Assembly: GCA_023700925.1 (NCBI GenBank)
Contig: JAMPXZ010000008.1
Location: forward strand, 1 to 35,493
From: Oligoflexia bacterium
GTDB taxonomy: Bacteria; Bdellovibrionota; UBA1018
DNA: 35,493 nucleotides
Direction: 5' to 3'
The stretch's first letter is position 1. Every line of letters begins with the position of its first letter. Below, in pieces: positions 31,411 through 35,493 of this stretch. The notes under the pieces were generated by a model, which worked only from the letters and a program-made list of their open reading frames with translations, did no database searches and was not told where the DNA came from. Position numbers and translations under genes: made by a program.

Positions 31411-32121
31411 ATGGTCTCCATCGAGGGAGTCGGCAAAAAATACGCCGAGCGCTGGGTGTTCCGCGGCGCGAAGCTGCGCGTGCGCGAGGGAGAGTCGGTC
31501 GTCCTGATCGGTCCCTCCGGCTCGGGCAAAAGCGCGCTCCTGCGACTCGTCGCGGGCCTGGAGACCCCGGACGAGGGCCGAGTCCAGGTCGCGACCCGGA
31601 ATATCGGGATGCTCTTCCAGAAGAACGCCCTTTTTGACTCCTTGACGGTGGAGGAGAACCTGCTCTTTCCGATGAAAGAGCGGAGCGGCCTCACCGGGGC
31701 GCCCGCCCGCGCCCGCGCCGCGCATTACCTCGACGCCGTGGGCCTGCGCGGCTGCGAGGAGCTTTATCCATCGGAGATCTCGGGCGGAATGCAGAAACGC
31801 CTGGGAATCGCCCGCGCGCTCGCGGCCAAGCCCGAGCTCCTGCTCTACGATGAGCCGACGGCGGGGCTCGACCCCATCACCTCGCGCACGATCATCGAGC
31901 TGATCCTGAAGCTGCGCAAGGAGGAGCGCTGCACCCTCCTCAGCATCACGACCGACATGCGGCGCGCCTACCAGCTCGCCGACCGGATCTTTCTCCTTGC
32001 ACGGGGCAACCTCGTCGAAGGCGGTACGCCGGAGCAGGTGCAGGCCACCACGGACCCGGCCCTGCGCCAGTTCGTGTACGGACTGCGTGAAGGCCCCCTC
32101 ACCGCGGAGGGCCTCGCGTGA
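31411..32121 (+). CDS. mlaF: MlaF-like ABC ATPase, first of two (switch His replaced by Thr)
   Basis: A 236-residue ATPase of the Mla/Mce lipid-transport type. Walker A GPSGSGKS is at 34-41, the Q-loop Gln at 70, the signature ISGGMQ at 123-128 and Walker B LLLYDE at 143-148. The H-loop, normally THD or SHD, is TTD here, with Thr181 where the switch His belongs. The signature itself is canonical. It is followed by a second, different ATPase and two different permeases, so it probably forms a heterodimer. Predicted location: cytoplasmic face of the inner membrane. There is no Shine-Dalgarno sequence; an extended -10 sits just before the ATG. It begins a five-gene run with four-base overlaps between the first four genes. 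Confidence 0.9.
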   Translation: MVSIEGVGKKYAERWVFRGAKLRVREGESVVLIGPSGSGKSALLRLVAGLETPDEGRVQVATRNIGMLFQKNALFDSLTVEENLLFPMKERSGLTGAPARARAAHYLDAVGLRGCEELYPSEISGGMQKRLGIARALAAKPELLLYDEPTAGLDPITSRTIIELILKLRKEERCTLLSITTDMRRAYQLADRIFLLARGNLVEGGTPEQVQATTDPALRQFVYGLREGPLTAEGLA

Positions 32122-32894
32122 GCATCGCCTTCTGGGAAGTCTCCAAGGCCTTCGGCCCCAAGCAGGTGCTCGAGAACGTATCTTTCGACGTCGAGACGGG
32201 CCAGATCCTTTTCATCCTGGGCAAGAGCGGCGCCGGCAAATCAGTGATCCTCAAGCACATCGTCGGGGTGATGAAACCGGACAAGGGCGCGATCATCGTC
32301 GATGGCCAGAACGTCACCCGGAGCGACGCCGACGGGCTGGCGGACATCCGCCGCCGCTGCGGAATGGTCTTTCAGCACCCGGCGCTTCTGGATTCCCTGA
32401 CCGTGTACCAGAACGTCTCCTTCGGCCTGAGGACCCCGCAGTTCGCCCGGACCCTCAAGCGCCCGATGACCGAAGCGGAGATGCGCGTCCGCGTAATCGA
32501 GAAGCTCGCCCTCGTGCATCTGGATGCCGACGTGCTCGATCGCCTGCCGCAGGAGCTTTCGTACGGAATGCAGAAACGGGTTTCGCTCGCGCGGACGATC
32601 GCGCCCGAGCCGCGTTACCTGCTCTTTGACGAACCGACGACGGGTCTCGATCCCATCACCACGCGCGCGGTGAACGATCTGATCTCCGAGCTTTCGCGCA
32701 AGCTCAAGGTCACGAGCATCGTCGTTTCACACGACATGGCGTCGGCGCTCGAGGTCGCCAACCGGATCCTCGTCCTCGACCAGGCGAAGGTGCTCGCCTG
32801 GGGAACGATCGACGAGGTCAAGCGCTGCGACGAGCCGCTGGTGCGCGACTTCCTTTCAGAGACGCTCGGGCTCTCCCTGGCGGAGGCCCGATGA
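32118..32894 (+). CDS. mlaF: MlaF-like ABC ATPase, second of two (altered signature LSYGMQ)
   Basis: A 258-residue ATPase related to, but clearly different from, the preceding one. Walker A GKSGAGKS is at 35-42, Q-loop Gln at 86, Walker B YLLFDE at 167-172 and a normal switch His205 in VSHDM. The signature motif at 147-152 is LSYGMQ, with Tyr where LSGGQ has its first Gly. It has a longer helical-domain insertion (RTPQFARTLKRPMTEAEMRVR) than the first. The GTG start overlaps the previous stop (GTGA). With the first ATPase it would make one degenerate and one intact ATP site. Both are expected to drive lipid movement through the two MlaE permeases. Confidence 0.9.
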   Translation: MSIAFWEVSKAFGPKQVLENVSFDVETGQILFILGKSGAGKSVILKHIVGVMKPDKGAIIVDGQNVTRSDADGLADIRRRCGMVFQHPALLDSLTVYQNVSFGLRTPQFARTLKRPMTEAEMRVRVIEKLALVHLDADVLDRLPQELSYGMQKRVSLARTIAPEPRYLLFDEPTTGLDPITTRAVNDLISELSRKLKVTSIVVSHDMASALEVANRILVLDQAKVLAWGTIDEVKRCDEPLVRDFLSETLGLSLAEAR

Positions 32895-33673
32895 TTGGCG
32901 CGCTGGGCGGCTTTTTTCATGGGTTCCTCGGCGAGTTCGGCCGCTACTGCCTCTTCACCGCGGAGGTGGCCCGAACGATCCGGCGTACCCGGGGCAACCT
33001 CAAGCCGATCCTCGATCAGATCAGCCAGGTCTCGCTGCGTTCGCTGCCCACGGTGGCTTTTGCCGGCGTCTTCGTCGGCGCGATCCTGGTCCTGCAGTTC
33101 TACGACATGCTCCGGCAGTACGACGCGCAGATTTTTCTGGGCGGGCTGAACACCTCGGCCGTGGTCCGCGAGGTCGGGCCGCTGATCATCTCGTTCCTGC
33201 TCGCCGGCAAGATCGGCGCCTACAGCGCGGCGGAGCTGGGCACGATGCGGGTCACCGAGCAGATCGACGCCATCGAGTGCCTCGGGACGAACCCGATCCA
33301 ATACCTCATCGTTCCGCGCTTCATCGGGATCGTGATCTCGAGCATGCTGCTCCTGGTGCTCGGCCTCATGATCAGTGTCCTGGGTTCCATGGTGGTTGCC
33401 GAGTTCGCGTGCGGACTGAACTTCCTGCAGTACCTCTCGACCGTTCCCCGGTTCACGAGCGTCGGGACGCTGGGCGCCGGCCTGCTCAAGTCGGGAGTTT
33501 ACGGGCTGATCGTCGCCTCCGTGTCCTGCTTCTACGGCTATACCGCCACGGGCGGCGCCCGCGGCGTCGGGCGCGCGGTGACCCTCGCCGCGATCTACAC
33601 GAACCTCTACATCCTGGCCGCCAACTTCGCGATGTCGAGCATCCTGGACAATCTGGGGAAGCTTCTGCCATGA
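32891..33673 (+). CDS. mlaE: MlaE-like permease, first of two
   Basis: A 260-residue integral membrane protein of the MlaE/YrbE family. It starts with an amphipathic helix, then hydrophobic segments at about 45-75, 90-115, 138-175 and 195-258. The family motif IGAYSAAELGTMRVTEQIDAIECLGTNPIQYLIVPR, the conserved cytoplasmic EQIDA loop that contacts the ATPase, lies near 104-140. It overlaps the preceding ATPase gene by four bases (ATGA) and the next permease gene by four. In E. coli MlaE forms a homodimer; here a second permease follows, as with the YrbEA/YrbEB pairs of actinobacterial Mce systems. Confidence 0.92.
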   Translation: MIGALGGFFHGFLGEFGRYCLFTAEVARTIRRTRGNLKPILDQISQVSLRSLPTVAFAGVFVGAILVLQFYDMLRQYDAQIFLGGLNTSAVVREVGPLIISFLLAGKIGAYSAAELGTMRVTEQIDAIECLGTNPIQYLIVPRFIGIVISSMLLLVLGLMISVLGSMVVAEFACGLNFLQYLSTVPRFTSVGTLGAGLLKSGVYGLIVASVSCFYGYTATGGARGVGRAVTLAAIYTNLYILAANFAMSSILDNLGKLLP

Positions 33674-34437
33674 GCGCCCAGGGACCGCTTCGCCGCGAAC
33701 TTGCCACCCTGCTCCTGGCCGCCCGGCTGCTTGGCCAAACCCTGGCTGCGCTCCCCGGCTCGGCAAGCCGCTGGCCCGAGACGCTCCAGGCCGTCGTTCA
33801 GATCGGGATCGGGAGCCTTCCGATCATCGTCCTGGCCACTGTGTTTGCCGGCCTCGTCGTGACCAACGAGATCTCCTGGCACATGGACCAGGCGCTCCAT
33901 ACGGTATCGATGATTCCAGGAGTGACGGGCCAGTTCATCCTCCGCGAGCTCGGGATCGCCATCCCCGCCCTGCTCCTCGTCAGCAAGGTCGGGGCCTCGA
34001 TCACCGCCGAGGTCGGAACGATGAAGGTCACCGATCAGATCGATGCCCTCAAGCTCCTCGGCATCGACCCGGTCAAATACCTCGTAGTGCCCCGCTTTAT
34101 CGCAACCGTGATCGCGAGCGCGTGCCTGACGCTCATCGCGATCTCGGTCACCCTCGGCTGCGCCCTGGTGATCGCGGTGATCCATCACAACTTCTCGGTC
34201 CTCGAGTACCTCAACGCGCTCCGGCCCTATGTGGGGGTAGGTGACGTCTTTCGCGCCCTGCTCAAGGGGACCGTCTTCGGAGCGGTGATCCCGGTCGTCT
34301 CGTGCGCCTACGGCCTCCGCTGCCAGGGCGGCGCCGAAGGCGTCGGCTCGGCGACCACCAACTCCGTCGTCACCTCGACCATGGCGGTGATCCTGCTCGA
34401 CTTCCTGCTGACCTACCTTTTCACGAGCGTTTTCTAA
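33670..34437 (+). CDS. mlaE: MlaE-like permease, second of two
   Basis: A 255-residue integral membrane protein from ATG 33670 (ATGA overlap with the first permease); the longer ORF from 33277 is a shadow of that gene upstream. The family motif VGASITAEVGTMKVTDQIDALKLLGIDPVKYLVVPR matches the first permease closely in the coupling loop but differs elsewhere, so the pair is an old duplication rather than a recent copy. It likely heterodimerises with the first. The C-terminus TTNSVVTSTMAVILLDFLLTYLF is the usual last helix. The MCE gene follows after 94 bases with its own candidate promoter. Confidence 0.92.
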   Translation: MSAQGPLRRELATLLLAARLLGQTLAALPGSASRWPETLQAVVQIGIGSLPIIVLATVFAGLVVTNEISWHMDQALHTVSMIPGVTGQFILRELGIAIPALLLVSKVGASITAEVGTMKVTDQIDALKLLGIDPVKYLVVPRFIATVIASACLTLIAISVTLGCALVIAVIHHNFSVLEYLNALRPYVGVGDVFRALLKGTVFGAVIPVVSCAYGLRCQGGAEGVGSATTNSVVTSTMAVILLDFLLTYLFTSVF

Positions 34438-34515
34438 GCGAGCGGAAAGCGCCCGCGTCTCCGAAAGGCGATTTTGAAAGGCAGTTTTTGCCGACTTCAT
34501 GCGCGGGCGCCTCTC

Positions 34516-34524
34516 TGCTAACAT
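34516..34524 (+). promoter_or_regulatory. Candidate extended -10 upstream of the MCE gene
   Basis: TGCTAACAT fits TGnTAnnnT and ends seven bases before ATG 34532, again predicting a nearly leaderless mRNA. GGAG (34525-34528) lies only three bases from the ATG, too close for an ideal ribosome-binding site. Confidence 0.4.
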
Positions 34525-34531
34525 GGAGACC

Positions 34532-35359
34532 ATGAAAATCTCCAACGAAGCGAAGGTCGGTGCTCTCGTCCTGGGCACGACCGCACTCGCCGTCGCCTTC
34601 GCCTGGGCCATTGGGATCCAGAATCCTTTCGCCGACAGCGTGAAGTTCCACGTCACCTACAACTTCGCGGGCGGCGTCGAGGTGGGCTCCCCCGTCCGCG
34701 TCTCCGGGATCAAGGTCGGCAAGGTCGAGCAGATCGAGTTCTTCGTCCCCGCCGAGCGCCAGAAGGTCGCGCACCAGGAGCCCGGGAGCGACGCCGTCTC
34801 GACCACCCAGGCAGTGCACCCGCTGCGCCTGCTCGTCTCCGTCCGCAAGGACGCCGCCTACGGCGTGCGCCACGACAGCCGTTTCTACATCAATATGGCC
34901 GGGATCATCGGCGAACGTTATGTCGAGATCACCCCGGGAAGCGTCGCCTCTCCCCGCATCCAGCCCGGCGAAGTCGTGGCCGGCATCGATCCCCCTCGCA
35001 TCGACCAGCTTATCTCGCAGAGCTTCGATCTCGCCGGCAAGATCAAGAAAGTCCTCGACGAAAATGAAGGCGATATCACGCGCTCGATCGAGCTGCTCTA
35101 CAAGCTCAGCGCCAACCTGAACCGCGCCCTCGAGGCCATCGACAAGAGCAAGGTCCTCAAGACCGATCTGTCGAAGCTGGTGGAGAATCTCATCGTCATC
35201 ACGGGCGATGTCCGCCGCCTCACCGAGAAAACCCGCACCCCCGAGGCCGACAAGACCCTCAAGCTCCTCTACGATCTGCTCTGGCGGCTCGAGCCGCTGG
35301 ATTCCCAGGGAATCCGCAAGTTCCTGCAGGATGAGGGCGTCAAGGTGAAGATGTTCTGA
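34532..35359 (+). CDS. mlaD: MlaD-like MCE-domain lipid-transport protein
   Basis: A 275-residue protein from ATG 34532; in-frame ATGs at 34499 and 34523 would add residues before [13 protein letters not shown], the usual N-terminus. One membrane helix at about 8-28 anchors it in the inner membrane. The MCE domain, about 38-136, contains FAGGVEVGSPVRVSGIKVGKVEQIEF and ends IIGERYVEITPG. An insertion of about 25 residues (AERQKVAHQEPGSDAVSTTQ) interrupts the barrel, at a position where some MCE proteins carry a pore or contact loop. The last 110 residues are helical and may form a needle or tip. It should bind lipids between the permeases and the periplasm. MlaB and MlaC genes are not in this window. 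Confidence 0.9.
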   Translation: MKISNEAKVGALVLGTTALAVAFAWAIGIQNPFADSVKFHVTYNFAGGVEVGSPVRVSGIKVGKVEQIEFFVPAERQKVAHQEPGSDAVSTTQAVHPLRLLVSVRKDAAYGVRHDSRFYINMAGIIGERYVEITPGSVASPRIQPGEVVAGIDPPRIDQLISQSFDLAGKIKKVLDENEGDITRSIELLYKLSANLNRALEAIDKSKVLKTDLSKLVENLIVITGDVRRLTEKTRTPEADKTLKLLYDLLWRLEPLDSQGIRKFLQDEGVKVKMF

Positions 35360-35386
35360 GGTGCGGCGAGGGATGCAAGCGTCCCC

Positions 35387-35493
35387 CTACTCGCAACCGT
35401 ACTGCAGCCTCACGTAATGCAACTTCTCGAGGTCGCTTACCGGAAGCCCAAGAGTCTTCTTCATTCTGGAATCATTCATCGCGACCCGCACTC
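35387..35493 (-). CDS. C-terminal end of an unidentified protein (cut by window edge)
   Basis: On the minus strand one frame is open from the window edge to a TAG at 35389-35387, giving 34 residues that end LEKLHYVRLQYGCE. The other two minus frames have early stops. The residues look like a plausible soluble C-terminus, but the piece is too short to identify. It converges on the MCE gene with 27 bases between, where I see no terminator. Confidence 0.35.
   Translation of the reverse strand, partial: VRVAMNDSRMKKTLGLPVSDLEKLHYVRLQYGCE

Overview
This is a gene-dense, GC-rich window from a Gram-negative bacterium. The Gram-negative call rests on lipoproteins, outer-membrane beta-barrel proteins and an Mla-type lipid transporter. 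Core genes (rpmB, rpsO, pnp, an RpoH-like sigma factor, tmk, holB) and many secreted proteins of no recognised family suggest a deltaproteobacterial or Bdellovibrionota-like lineage. That placement is an inference from gene content and I could not test it. There are no tRNA or rRNA genes, insertion sequences, phage genes or CRISPR arrays. No gene-free stretch exceeds about 185 bases.

Layout. 1-621: the end of a CinA-like gene with a decayed amidase domain. 746-2825: a lipoprotein subtilase overlapping a membrane-anchored protein that ends in what looks like a subtilase propeptide. 2852-5712: a strong promoter, a small conserved protein, a YqjD/YqjE/YqjK-like trio, a metallo-beta-lactamase-fold hydrolase and an EI24/CysZ-type membrane protein. 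5807-8300: a lipoprotein, rdgB, a YdcF-type protein (minus strand) and rpmB. 8373-11040 (minus): maeB and ridA. 11223-13235: two exported proteins. 13336-16682: pgm, a predicted zinc peptidase and a short-chain dehydrogenase. 16718-22022 (minus): an M16 peptidase, a three-gene operon of exported proteins and an AstE/AspA-type deacylase. 22040-25889: the sigma factor, rpsO and pnp. 25997-28567 (minus): a DUF2007-like zinc-ribbon protein, a beta-barrel protein and a glycerate 2-kinase. 28585-31403: a GYF-domain membrane protein, tmk and holB. 31411-35359: a five-gene Mla/Mce lipid-transport operon with two different ATPases and two different permeases.

The observations most worth following are these. 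(1) The Mla-like transporter appears to have one canonical and one degenerate ATP site, because the switch histidine is lost in the first ATPase and the signature motif is altered in the second. (2) The subtilase seems to get its propeptide from a separate, translationally coupled membrane protein. (3) Many genes have a -10-like element about 6-9 bases before the start codon and no Shine-Dalgarno sequence, which predicts leaderless or near-leaderless mRNAs. Two divergent pairs share 17-bp gaps holding back-to-back -10 elements. (4) An exact 13-bp sequence, CTAGTACCGCGGC, recurs three times at gene ends.
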